From Cryptomeria japonica (taxonomy: Eukaryota > Streptophyta > Pinopsida > Cupressales > Cupressaceae): a stretch of 64,000 bases of DNA. The stretch lies in contig NC_081408.1 of the NCBI RefSeq assembly GCF_030272615.1, positions 67,311,546-67,375,545 of the forward strand. The letters are read 5' to 3'. This document shows, one piece after another, positions 1-10,363 of the stretch. The notes beneath the pieces were generated by a model. The model was not told the DNA's origin and did not search any database. It saw only the letters and a list, made by a program, of their open reading frames with translations. Made by a program: the position numbers and the translations under genes. Numbering within the stretch: position 1 is the stretch's first letter; each line of letters starts with the position of its first letter.

Positions 1-772
1 ATATTAAACCATAATCATTACCCTAACCTAACTAATAAACCCAACTATCACCCAGACCCTAAACCCTAACCCAACCAATAAACCTAACCCTAACCATGAT
101 GTAAATCCTAACCCTAGCAATAACCATGATATAAGCACTAACATTAATCCTAACACTAACCCTTAACCTCCATCCCTAACCATGATGTAAACCTTAACCC
201 TAGCCATAATCCTAACCATAAATGTAACCTAAGGCTAACCATAAGCCTAACCTTAACTCTAACTCCAACTATGATGTAAACCATAACCCTAACCATAATT
301 ATTACCATAACTCTTAACCTTAACCCTAACCTAACCATTACCATAAACCCTAACCCTAATAATAATCATTATCCCTAACGCTAAACCTAATTCTAACCAT
401 AACCATAACTTGAAACCTATCCCTAATCCTAAGAGTAAATCCTATCCATAATCCTAATCCTAACCTTAAACCCTAACCCTAACCTTAATCATCAACCCTA
501 ACCCCAACCCTAATCATCACCCTAACCCTAAGCATGATGTAAATCCTAACCTTAAACAAAGATGTTGATCATGACCCCAAACCTAAGCCTAACCCTAACT
601 ATGATGTAAACCCTCACCTTAGCCATAATCCTAACTATGACCCTAACCCCAACCATTATCTAAACAATAAACTTACCAGAACCCCAAACCATAACCCTAA
701 TCATAATCCTTACCTTAACCCTAATCATTATGCTAACCTAACCATAATCCTAAAACCTAACCTTAACAATAA
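1..772. repeat. Degenerate telomere-like array I
   Basis: The stretch consists of imperfect CCCTAA/AACCCTAA units mixed with ACCATAA, ACCATGATGTAAA and similar variants. No long run of the perfect plant telomere heptamer is visible, so it looks like an old interstitial telomere-like satellite rather than an active chromosome end. A recurring longer phrase (ACCATGATGTAAA followed by CCCTAACCCTAGCCATAA) suggests a higher-order unit. Short predicted ORFs across it are products of the repeat and are not genes. Confidence 0.85.
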
Positions 773-1589
773 TGGGTCAGTGCAAGAAGATGAGTCCACT
801 TTTTGGCCAAAAAGTGGAAATGTTTTCCCTGATTTTCAGATTTTGTCTCATTTGAACTTAAATTTTGAAACACTTAGAGATTGAATCTTGGAAAAATTTA
901 GTACTATAAAAGATATCCCTCTGATTGTACTTTCCAAATATATAATTTATTTTAATACCCACATAATAAAAAATAACTTTTTAAATGGAGTTCTAAAAAC
1001 TATGTTTTAAAAATGCTTGTTTCAGGACCATACCATGCATGTGTACAACCCACACTTTTTGACACAATTAAAATTATTTTCTCAAACCGTTTTGGGAAAT
1101 GGTTTGTAACACACTGAAGATTGATGAACATATTTTTCTGTGTTTTTTTTTTTAATATTTTTTTTTTAATTAATTTTTTAATGGCCGTAATTATCTTTTT
1201 AAAAATTTGACATGTAAGACCCACATAATTTGATGTAAACTTAACATTTTTTGATTTTTTTTTTTTAAAATACAAAAGAATTTTTTGTAGATTGATGACA
1301 TAATTTTTTTTCCAAAATTCTTTAAAATAAAAAAGTTATTAAATTAACAAAATTAGTTAATATTTCAAATTTATGGACCCAATTTAGTATAAATTAAATG
1401 AAAAATAGTTAAAATAATCAATTTTTAAATAAATTTACATATTTAGAATCTAGACAGTATAATCTGAAATGGGTTTTAATTTCGTATATAAATTCTCTGA
1501 TTAGAGGCACATAAACTATTTTTGAAGTTCATATTTGTGCTTTCATTCATGGAGATTTGAATTTGTAGGTCCATGTCTCAGATGTGGCC
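773..1589. other. AT-rich non-coding stretch between telomere-like arrays
   Basis: No convincing gene is present. The segment is AT-rich with A/T homopolymers around 1140-1310. It begins with a perfect 22-bp palindrome at 796-817 (CCACTTTTTGG and its complement). A 91-codon Lys-rich reading frame on the minus strand follows base composition and is not supported. Together with the next GC-rich cluster it separates the two telomere-like arrays and may be an insertion into one original array. Confidence 0.6.
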
Positions 1590-1912
1590 ATCCCAGGCCT
1601 ATCCCGGGCCTAATCCCGAGCCAAGTGGCAGGTTGTGGAATCAACTTCCACAAAACGGGCCCCCGTTTTCAAACAAGGGCGGCTTGTGGAAAAAAAAGGA
1701 AAAATGCCATTTAGAAATGGGGGCCTGCTTTTAAACAAAATGGGCCCCTGTTTGTAAAAAACGGGCCCCCGTTTTGTTTAAAAGTGAGCCCCTGTTTTAG
1801 AACAAAACGAGGGCCTCCTTTTTTTTGCTTTGGACCCCTATTACCGTTCGACTCGGGAGCCCGAAGCACAAATGGGCCCTCATTTTTTTAAAACAGGCCC
1901 CCGTTTATAAGA
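1590..1912. repeat. Cluster of GGGCCCCCG palindromic motifs
   Basis: In an AT-rich setting this stretch holds repeated self-complementary blocks of the form AAAACGGGCCCCCGTTTT. They are seen at about 1652-1669, 1735-1754, 1756-1775, 1869-1887 and 1890-1906, with weaker copies at 1717-1730 and 1784-1808. Each is an A-tract, a GGGCC(C) core and a T-tract, so each can form a small hairpin. No reading frame is supported. Confidence 0.7.
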
Positions 1913-1974
1913 GCACATTTTCCAACATGCAAACTTCTATGAATTTGTGACTCATTGCCTTTCACTTGCCCTAA

Positions 1975-2222
1975 TCTTACCCTAAACTTAACCCTAGCCC
2001 AAATTAAACCTTAATTCTAATATATTCCTAACCTTAATCTAGCCCAAACCCTAATCCTAATTGAACTTTAATAGTAATTTAACCCTAACTATAATGTAAT
2101 TGAACCATGATGTAAATCGTAACCTTTACCATAGTCCTAACCACAACTCTAAACCATTACCCTTATCATAAACCTAACGCTAACCTAACCTAGTCATAAC
2201 CCTAAACCCTAACCCTAAAAAT
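1975..2222. repeat. Degenerate telomere-like array II, left part
   Basis: The same type of imperfect CCCTAA/ACCATAA sequence as at the start of the window resumes here. It is interrupted at about 2223 by a short insert with inverted ends. Confidence 0.8.
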
Positions 2223-2225
2223 GGG

Positions 2226-2330
2226 GAATGGCTCTACAACCCTTAGGATGCACCAATCATCTATTATAATATATTAATAATATATGAAGGGTATTAATGT
2301 CTTGCAGCATCCAAAGGGCTAGATAGTTGT
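2226..2330. mobile_element. Possible MITE-like insert in telomere-like array
   Basis: This short non-telomeric block has imperfect inverted ends. GGCTCTACAACCCTTAGGATGC on the left resembles the complement of GCATCCAAAGGGCTAGATAG on the right. The middle is TA-rich (about 2265-2290). Telomere-like DNA lies on both sides. Size and ends fit a small non-autonomous DNA transposon, but no target-site duplication could be fixed, so the call is tentative. Confidence 0.35.
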
Positions 2331-2332
2331 TT

Positions 2333-3028
2333 GCCTAAAAATAACTTTAAACCTAACCCTAACCATGGTGTACACCTTAACCCTATCAATAATTCTAACC
2401 ACAATGTAAACCCTAATCCTAACCATGATGTAAATCCTAACCCTAACCCTAACCATAACCATAACCATAACCATAACCATAACCATAACCATAACCATAA
2501 CCATAATCTGAAACCTAACTATAACCCAAACCGTAAACCCTAACCCAAGCAATAATCCTAACGCTAATAATGATGTAACTCTTAACCCTAGCCATAACCA
2601 TGATATAAATACTAATATTAATCCTAACACTAACCCTTAATCCTAACCCTAACCATGATGTAAACCCTAACCCTAGCCATAATCCTAACCATAACTGTAA
2701 GCCTAACTTCAACACCAACCATGATGTAAACCATAACCCTAACCATAATCCTAACCATAATTCTAGACCTTAACCCTAACCTAGCCATAACCATAAACCC
2801 TAACCCTAACAATAATCCTTAGCCCTAAACCTAACCATGATATAAACCCTAAACTATGCTAGCCCTAAACCTAACCATGCTAACCCTAACCATGATATAA
2901 ACCCTAACCATTATCATAACCCTACACCTAATCATAACCCTAATCCAAACCATGATGTAAACCTTATCCTCGACCATAACACTAACCTTAACCCAAATGC
3001 TAACCATAACCACAATACATGCCATTAA
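2333..3028. repeat. Degenerate telomere-like array II, right part
   Basis: The segment is made of imperfect CCCTAA, ACCATAA and CCATGATGTAAA units. Bases 2560-2790 repeat, with substitutions, the order of variant units seen at about 96-330, so the two arrays share a larger duplicated block. Confidence 0.85.
2451..2506. repeat. Perfect (AACCAT)n microsatellite
   Basis: About nine uninterrupted AACCAT hexamers lie inside the degenerate array. This variant hexamer looks locally expanded from the surrounding telomere-like sequence. On the plus strand it translates as alternating His-Asn, which is a repeat artefact. Confidence 0.9.
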
Positions 3029-3049
3029 ACAAAGTTTTATTTTTATATT

Positions 3050-3230
3050 CACTGTCGTGGAATCCGGAGGTGTCCTTGCCGAAGCAAGACTAATCCCCCA
3101 GTGTGTATGACCTACTCACAAGGTAGCAACACACATAGAGTTAACATAGCTGGGAACTCAAACTCAAGACCATGGGGAGCATACCCACGCCTTAAGTTGC
3201 GATCCATGACTGGGTATTTGCTTTGATCTT
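3050..3230 (-). mobile_element. SINE-like element (tRNA-derived?)
   Basis: Read on the minus strand, about 3225 to 3055 has a GGCGTGGGTATGCTC block near its start. A GAGTTTGAGTTCC block follows and resembles a degenerate pol III B box (GGTTCGANTCC). The remainder is unique and ends in an A-rich tail (plus-strand T-rich 3030-3050). The layout fits a tRNA-related SINE. Box matches are imperfect and no target duplication was located, so the family is inferred. Confidence 0.4.
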
Positions 3231-3407
3231 GCAACACATATATATTAAAAAAAAAAGTCTAAATAGATATATAAAATTGTAATGATAAAATAATATAATA
3301 ATATAATAATAGAATAATACTATAATATAATTTGTTTTAATAAAAAGACACTATATAATTATATATTAGTTTATTTTATGTTTTCCATGTTGCGTCGTGC
3401 AAATGCC

Positions 3408-3586
3408 ACTAGCATATATGTCTTAAATTTTAATTTAATCTATATAACATACGCCAAGAGATATCCTTCTCGAGGCGCCTATTTCAATTTAGGGTTCAAA
3501 ATTGATTAAAAATAGGCGCCTCGAGAAGGATATCTCTCGGCATATGTTATATAGGTTAAATTAAAATTTAAGACATATATGCTAGT
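3408..3586. repeat. Foldback: 77-bp inverted repeat, 25-nt loop
   Basis: Left arm 3408-3484 and right arm 3510-3586 are reverse complements with three mismatches over 77 bases when compared base by base. The loop is 3485-3509. The arms contain GGCGCCTCGAGAAGGATATC. A transcript would form a long nearly perfect hairpin. It could be a foldback MITE or a young hairpin-RNA locus; no coding sequence is present. Confidence 0.9.
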
Positions 3587-4335
3587 TTATACCACTTTGG
3601 GTGTAATTACCCATAATTTTTTGTTTTGAAAAAATTGATGTTTCAAAAACTCCTACTCTTATAAATAATATTTTTTTGAAATGTAAAAATACCCTTTTAT
3701 AGATCTATATGTGAATTTTCCAAAATATATATCTTTTAATATTTTAATTAGTTTTTTATATTTTATATTTTATTTTTATTGAAATTAGGTCCTTAGCACA
3801 AAAATATAAGGTTAATTATCTTGTAAAGAAAAAATACTAAAATTTATTTACAAATTAAAAAAAAAAATGCACTATAGAAAAGATTCTATATCAAGATGAT
3901 ATAATTATTTTCAAATTTGTATAAATAATTAAGAAAAAAGGTGACACCAAACGGAAAGAGTTATATTTCAATACGCACAACTCTTAAAATTTATTAAAAT
4001 ATATATTTTTGCACTAAAGTTTCATGTTATCAATATGCACAAAAAAATTAAAGAGAAAAGGTAAAATTTACTATATAAAGCGTGATGCCTCATGTAACTT
4101 CATTTTTTAGTATTTTATTAGCAACTAAGTTATAGTGTTTACTATACAAGAAAGTATATTCAAATAATTTTTTTCATTTTCTAAACAATCACAAACATAA
4201 AATACACAAAAAATAACATTTTATTAGATTACATAATTTCAAATTTCAAAACATATATTTCACTTTCTATTGATTCAATTTAAAAAATTGAATGAGCATT
4301 GGCCATTTCCTTTATAAAAGTGTGACACCACTTTG
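3587..4335. other. AT-rich stretch without a gene
   Basis: The sequence is strongly AT-rich with many short A and T runs. No reading frame, RNA gene or clear repeat is supported. A phrase ending in TTACCCATA occurs near both ends (about 3591-3613 and 4325-4350), which might mark an old insertion, but the match is short. Confidence 0.5.
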
Positions 4336-4339
4336 TGAT

Positions 4340-4475
4340 TTTACCCATATATTTCTAGAGTGCTCATACTCAAGCAAATGTTGGAATTGTTTTTCGGATA
4401 ACTTAGATTTGTACTATCCAAAATGCCAACATCTACTTACCTAGTTTAAAATTTGGAATGGAATGGCCAAGAAAG
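4340..4475 (+). pseudogene. LINE ORF2 relic, zinc-binding region (left half)
   Basis: The plus-strand frame ending at 4475 reads like the zinc-binding linker of plant L1 LINE ORF2. It has His-Ile-Phe-Leu, then Cys, then a Ser-Lys-Cys-Trp-Asn segment, and later a Trp-Asn-Gly-Met-Ala-Lys stretch, with an in-frame TAG. The reading resumes at 19001 in the RNase H part, so a SIRE-like element inserted here. The five bases GAAAG at 4471-4475 recur at 19001-19005 as the target duplication. The copy is old and non-functional. Confidence 0.65.
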
Positions 4476-4936
4476 TGTTGGAATTCTACACTCTAATGAG
4501 AATAGTTGATGTTGTCATTGATGGAAACCAACTGGCAAATCATCGGCAATTGGTTTCTACATGCCCGACATCACAAACTTCATACATCAGTAGACAATGA
4601 CACTGCCAAGAACTTACACTGGCATTCAGATTACATCAGCAACAAAGCGTACTAGCACTCCAATCGACATGGGATGAAATTTTGTTTATTGTAATATAAT
4701 TATCTTTTGTAAGCTGACATGGTATATTGTAAAAGACTCATATATGTATGAGATCTTATAAGTCATTTTGGTGTGTGTAAAAAAAGAGACATTGTATTAT
4801 ATAAGGTGATATAGTTGATAGTGAAGGTTTTGGTTGTAGACTGAGCTTAAACCGGTACTTAACCTAGCATTAGAGATGGTTTTTTGAGTAGTACATTGCA
4901 TTGGATTTCATAATACACTTTTGTTGTCAGTGTGAC
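4476..4936 (+). repeat. 5' LTR of outer element, first part
   Basis: Begins TGTTGGAATTCTACACTC and matches the 3' LTR from 18246 almost throughout. Interrupted after GTGAC (4932-4936) by the inner gypsy element; the LTR resumes at 12820. Confidence 0.88.
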
Positions 4937-6199
4937 TGTAAAGTGGAAAATTGCAATCGAACCCTAAGTGTTCCCCCCACCACTCCAAGGAGAGAGAAAG
5001 GAGGTCACTAGGGTTGATGGTTTTCACTTAGGGGAGACTTTACATTCAAAAGAGGGGTTGAAACCCACAAGATCCAATCCCACACAATGCAAGATTGGAT
5101 TCTAAATGATTTTCAAGGGTTGTGACAGCAAGGCTACCCTCTTTTGTAAAGAATGTAGATAGAAGGATTGAGCTACGAATGCATGTAAAGTGAGAAAGAT
5201 TCACTTATAAACAGAGATAGGAATATAGGATGAAGCTGCGGACCTGGAATTAGTAGTAAAATATCAAGATGATGCTGTCCTACAAATTTGAGTGAAAGTA
5301 CGGGACAATGGCGCCCGACGTGCACATGGTCCTCCAAAAAATCCGCGAAACGAAGGGGGATCTGTTCGTCTCTGCACAAGGATTCCAGATCTTCAATTAC
5401 AGCCGCATACCTACAACCTACACACAGAAAAGAGAGGATGATTGGGGGCTTAGGGATTAGGGGTTTGCCCTTAGGTCAAACCCCAGTTTTGGAATTAACC
5501 AAGAAATGAGAATGTTGTAAATGTAAATGATTGTATTGTAAACAAGTACTGATACCTTGTTGTAAGAATGTTTGTATTCTTACATGCGAAGGTGTAAATG
5601 TTGTTGTATTTTGTATGTTGTATGTGATCTCCTCTTCAATGGTTGAATCCTTGTCTTGAATGCAACACTTAGCCTTGAATGGAGACTTAGAATGCTCAAT
5701 TGCTTGAAGGAATGCTTGAATGCTTGAATGTTTGAACATCGTTTCCACGTCTTGTACACATATGTCCTTCCTTTCTTTTTCATCTACCCTTTCTGAGAGG
5801 GGAAATGTAGTTTATATACTTGCCAATTAGGGTTGAAAGACTGATTTTTCTGACCTTAGGCCAACCTAGGAAGATTATTTTCCAATTTGTAAACTTAAAG
5901 ACCCGAAGCCCCATAAGAGACCGGGCCCAAAATAGGGCCAGGGACCAGGGCGCTGGGCACCATGGTCTTGGGGGACCAAGGCACTGGGCGCCATGGTCCT
6001 GAAGGACCAGGGCGCTAGGCGCCATGGTCCCACCTCCCGAGATAGCAGGGTGCAAGGAGGATCAGGCCAGGGTACTGAAAAATGTAGTTTTCGGTGTCAT
6101 GAACAAGTTTCGGGGTCTCCATTCAGGTTCAGTGTTGCATTGCCATCATGAAGACCCAAATGCAATTGATTGCAAGTGTCACAATTTTAGGATGCTACA
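4937..6199 (-). repeat. 3' LTR of inner gypsy element
   Basis: Aligns along its whole length with 11540-12814 with scattered substitutions. It carries a minus-strand TATATAAA at 5811-5818 and the 31-bp tandem repeats at 5942-6030. Its right edge (GCTACA, 6194-6199) abuts the polypurine tract. Confidence 0.9.
5942..6030. repeat. 31-bp tandem repeats in LTR U3
   Basis: Nearly three copies of a 31-bp unit start at 5942, 5973 and 6004. Each opens GGACC, passes GGGCGCTGGGC and closes CCATGGTCC, so each unit is itself an imperfect inverted repeat. The other LTR has the same array at about 12554-12643. In element orientation the array lies upstream of the TATA box, where enhancer repeats are usual; that role is inferred. 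Confidence 0.8.
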
Positions 6200-6222
6200 T
6201 TTAGCCCCCACTTTAGCGGGAG
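6200..6222 (-). other. Polypurine tract of inner gypsy element
   Basis: On the minus strand the purine-rich stretch AAAGTGGGGGCTAAA lies immediately before the LTR start, the expected plus-strand primer site for reverse transcription. Confidence 0.7.
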
Positions 6223-6943
6223 TATAAGCGTACGCCTATACTTCCGGTAAAGTACAAGGAAACAACATTGAAAGACTTTCACCACGTCAAGGAGGCAAGA
6301 CACACCAAGCCCCCAGTGGACTAAGAATCTTACGACTTCAATTGACAAAGTAAAAGGGAAGATCACGAGGGAAAACCATGACTGTCAGTAGTAAAGTTCC
6401 CTCACTATGAGTCATGCAAGAAAAATACCAAAAATTTTCAAGGCAAAGCTAAGTTCGCCAAGAAATTTTCAAGTATCCTGAAGGGATAGACGGGGTGTAT
6501 GCCCCCCTATGTTAAAGTGATCGCACACGCCTCAATGGGGGTGATTTCTTTAAGGTAGTGATACACATAAGAAATGAGAAGGGAAAGGAGCACGTTATCA
6601 CAAAGATTTAGCCCCCAAGTGTGAGATAAACCCAAGGATAATAGACACAAAACACAAAGCACGAGGTGACTTCGCTTTCCTCGGGGTCAGTATGCTGTAT
6701 GATAATTCATGTATATCATATGTATGTATGCATAATTGTTCTTCATTCCCCAATCAAGGAAGGTCACCTAGAAGAAGGGAACACATGTGTCTTTTGAGTC
6801 AACATGAGAGAGACCAAAAGAGATCTCAATGCTTTGCATCATCCTCAAGTAAACAACACAAAGGACAACAATTAGAAGAATGAGAATAACACATAGAAGA
6901 AGTAACAAAAGAGAGGAGGAGAGAGTCTGCTATGCTAATGAAA

Positions 6944-9900
6944 CTAGTCTAGCACGTCATCCACCCCCCAATCTTGCTGATCAATATTTCGGGAAGGCAG
7001 GAAACACGCTAGAGGAGGAACATTCAACACAGTAGATGGAGCTATCACAAGATCCAAACAAGGGCTATGTTCATGTTCTAAGCCACGTTGTTCTTGTCTA
7101 GGATCTAGGATAAGTGCTTTAGAAAATTCGTTAGATAAATGGTTATCAATATCAACAAATTCATATTCACTATCAGAAGCAAGAGAAGTAACATTTTCAT
7201 CATGAATAACATTTTCATCTATATCATCATCAAGATTTATAAAAATAGGATCTTTAACTCACACAGGATCAAAACCATCATGCATCTTATGTTTAGGAGA
7301 TTTTGGAGAAAATGGAATAATGCTTGTTGAAGGTGTTTTTGGGGATTGCAAAGTTTGAGAAGTACCTACCTGAGCTCTAAGACGACGCTTTCGTCAGCGT
7401 TCACACGTAGAACAATTTCGTCTAGTCTTAGTAGGAAGTGGAGAAGATTGAGGAGGAGGAATGTTCTCATCCTTATCACTTGGGTGTTTAGGTTGTGGTC
7501 TCTTAGGCTGGATAATAGGAGAAGAGGAAGGTCCCTTCTCTCCATAAGAGGAAGGAGGAGGAACTACTCCGTATAAAGGAGGAATATTTGGTTTAGGAAG
7601 GAGACCAAGTCCATCATGACGAGGAGGTATAGGTTTGCTTTTAGACATATACATAATCACATCCATAGGAATGGGTTGGGAATATTCTTGAGGAAAGACA
7701 TTAGTTTTATCTTTCAAAGGAAGAACTTCCTTCTCAAGAATGATAGGAATATCAAGTTTGGGTGTTCTAGGTTCACTTAGAGATAGAATCATATCTATTT
7801 TCCACTTTTGATAAGATTTGAAAAGATGATCACTTCGTGGTGGAAGAGATTGGAATTGTTTAGGCCAAAAATAATCAATAGGAACACTAGAAGTTCTTTC
7901 AGCTGGTTTAAAGAGACTATGATTGACAGTAACAACTTCACCATTATGGGGAAATTTTAAACAATTGTGAATAGGAGAAGCAATAGCTTTCATGGAAGAT
8001 AGCCAAGGATAGCCAAGCTTCACACGAAATTGTTCGGATGAAGGAATAATAGCAAAGTTCACATCAAGGGATTTGTTATGGACTTCAATAGGTAATGTAA
8101 TAGAACCAATTGCAGGAGAAGAAAATGCATCAAATAATTTCACAATCACATCTATTTTGTCATAGATCACTTGATTCAATTGCAAAGTAAAAATAAATTC
8201 TTCAGTAATGACATTAACCATGCAAGAAGAATCAATAAGTACTCCACGACAAGGTGTATTCTTGACTTTTGCAACTATGTATAAAGGACCATCAGGTGCC
8301 CTAATAGTTTCACTAGAATCAAATGTGATGGAAAGTTCTTTAGGGTTTTCTTGCTGCTCTACAAAGTTAATCACATTTGGAGTCATAGACACAAGACCAT
8401 CAGATGAGAAAGAGGAATCATTAGTCTCAATCACATTAGAGGTATGAGAAGGTAATGGATCAGTAAAAATCTTAAGATTTTGGTTAGGAGGAGCTACAGA
8501 TGTGTTTCCTTTATCATTCACTCCTGAAACAGAGATAGTATTATTATCAATCAAATCTTGAATTTTACCCTTTAAAGCAAAACATTTTTCAGTATCATGC
8601 CCAGGTTGATGATGAAATTGACAAAAAGATTTGTTATCAAAATAGGGTGAATTAATCCTTGCAAGATCTATTTTCTTTATAGGAGGGAGAGTAAGCACAT
8701 TTTGTTCCAATAAATTATTCATAATACTATGCAATGATTCATTCAAAGGAGTAAACTTTCTTTCTTTCTTGAAAAACTTAGAAATACGAGGCACACCTGA
8801 TGCTGCATTCACATTGTTGTTGATGATGTTTTCATTGAACTTAACGGACTCTCTGTTCAGTTTAAACTTTCCAAATGGTTGTTGACTACTATCACCCTTA
8901 TCACTCGGAGCCATAGGATTTGCTTGTTCCATTTGACTCACAGTCAGTTGATAATTGTGAAGAGTTGCACACAACTGTTGGAAAGAAGTAAACTCAGAAA
9001 ACATAAGTTTTTCTCTAATATCTTTTTGTAAATTAGAAATAAAGATTCTTTGAATATCATTGTCAAGCACTGGAAAAGAGATTTGAGCACACAAATGCTT
9101 ATATCTACCAATGAAATCAGTCACTTTTTCTTTAACACCTTGTTTACAATGCATTAAATCAATTAGAGTAACTTTAGGACTTATATTGTTTTGAAATTGT
9201 TGAATAAAAGCATTTGCAAGTTGTTCGAAAGAAGTAATAGAATAAGAAGGCAACGAGCAATACCATTGTAGGGCTTTATCTCTTAATGTCCTAGTAAATA
9301 GTTTTGCAAGCAACCTTTGGTCATAAGCAAAATCGGTACATATTGTTTGAAAAGTCTTAACATGTGTTAGAGGATCACCTTTACCATTATAAAGCTCCAA
9401 ATGTGGGATTTCAACATGCTTAGGAGGGATAGCTTGAACAATGTCAAGAGAAAGTGGGCTCGCAACATCAAATGTGGGCACACTAAACTTAGATTGATTC
9501 ATAGAGGCAATTTGTTGCTGTAAAGAAGAGACAGTTTGTGCAAGATTGTTAAGGGTCACTTCAGTCGAAGAGTTCATATTAGACGTGTTAGATTGTGATG
9601 GAGGTATTATGTTATTGAAAGAAGGTATTGATTGAGAGTAAGGTGGCGGGACACTATGATAGTTAGTCATCAGAGATGGTTGGAAAAGAGGAGCACTACA
9701 AGGAGGAATGGAATGGTTGAATGAATTGCCCCCTTGCGTCATGTTCATTTGTGGAGATGTAATAGGAACACTTATTGAAGGAATGAATAAAGAAGTTGGA
9801 TTAAATGAAGGAAGAGGGTTAATTGAAGAGGAAGGATTGCCCCCATGACTAGTGATCATAGGCGGAATGTCTTGTATAGAAGTAGTCATTATGTTTGATG

Positions 9901-10363
9901 TAAAGGTAGGTATGCTAGCAATAGAAGTTGTCAACAGAATAGAATGATTGACTTGAGTGGGAGGTTGTGTATAACCTAAAGTTTCAGCACAACTTTTCAT
10001 AGGCATCACATTTGAATCCACAATGTGTGCAATACCACGCAAAATATCAATTCCATTCTTATCACTTTGAACCATACGTTTTAGACCCTCAATTAATGAA
10101 AGAGCTTGACTATCAGGATACTCTTGAGACATCCATTGCTGAAAATCATCAAATTGGTTATCCAATTTCGAAAGTTGTTCTACAGAAACCTCATGGAGAG
10201 CTTCTTCATCATTAGGAGGATTAGAGGAATTACCTGTGTCCTTGTTAAAAAGGCTATTCAAATTAGGTTCCATCTCCTCAGTAATTAAACCTTGGAAAGA
10301 CTTAATTCTAGTGCTTCGTCTAATGGGAATAGTGTAAGTAGGGCTTATTGTTGTAAAACTCAT
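6944..10363 (-). pseudogene. Gypsy gag-protease ORF, two internal TGA codons
   Basis: From ATG at 10363 the frame is open for 989 codons to TGA at 7394-7396. The same frame stays open and coding-like past a second TGA (7259-7261) to TAG at 6944-6946. Visible parts: a long Pro/Ser/Asn-rich N-terminus; the retrotransposon gag core near residues 320-480 (ALQWYCSLPSYS at about 366); a knuckle-like CQFHHQPGHDTEKC near 581; and an aspartic-protease region near 690-800 (GVLIDSSCMVN, LGYPWLSSM). The protease triad reads Asp-Ser-Ser instead of Asp-Ser/Thr-Gly, so activity is doubtful. The C-terminus is Pro-rich. Gag would form the particle and the protease would process it. The family resembles Tat/Ogre-lineage gags. 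Confidence 0.85.

Noticed and set aside
1000-1275. 91-codon Lys-rich ORF on the minus strand
   Set aside because: Homopolymer-driven composition, no family, no context.
2331-2630. His-Asn and Val-Met repeat ORFs on both strands
   Set aside because: They are translations of the (AACCAT)n and CCCTAA-like repeats; codon content follows the repeat and not a protein.
5942-6030. CRISPR-like array
   Set aside because: Contiguous 31-bp tandem units without spacers, inside a plant LTR.
7139-8447. Plus-strand ORFs opposite the gypsy gag-protease gene
   Set aside because: Antisense shadows of a clearly identified minus-strand coding region.
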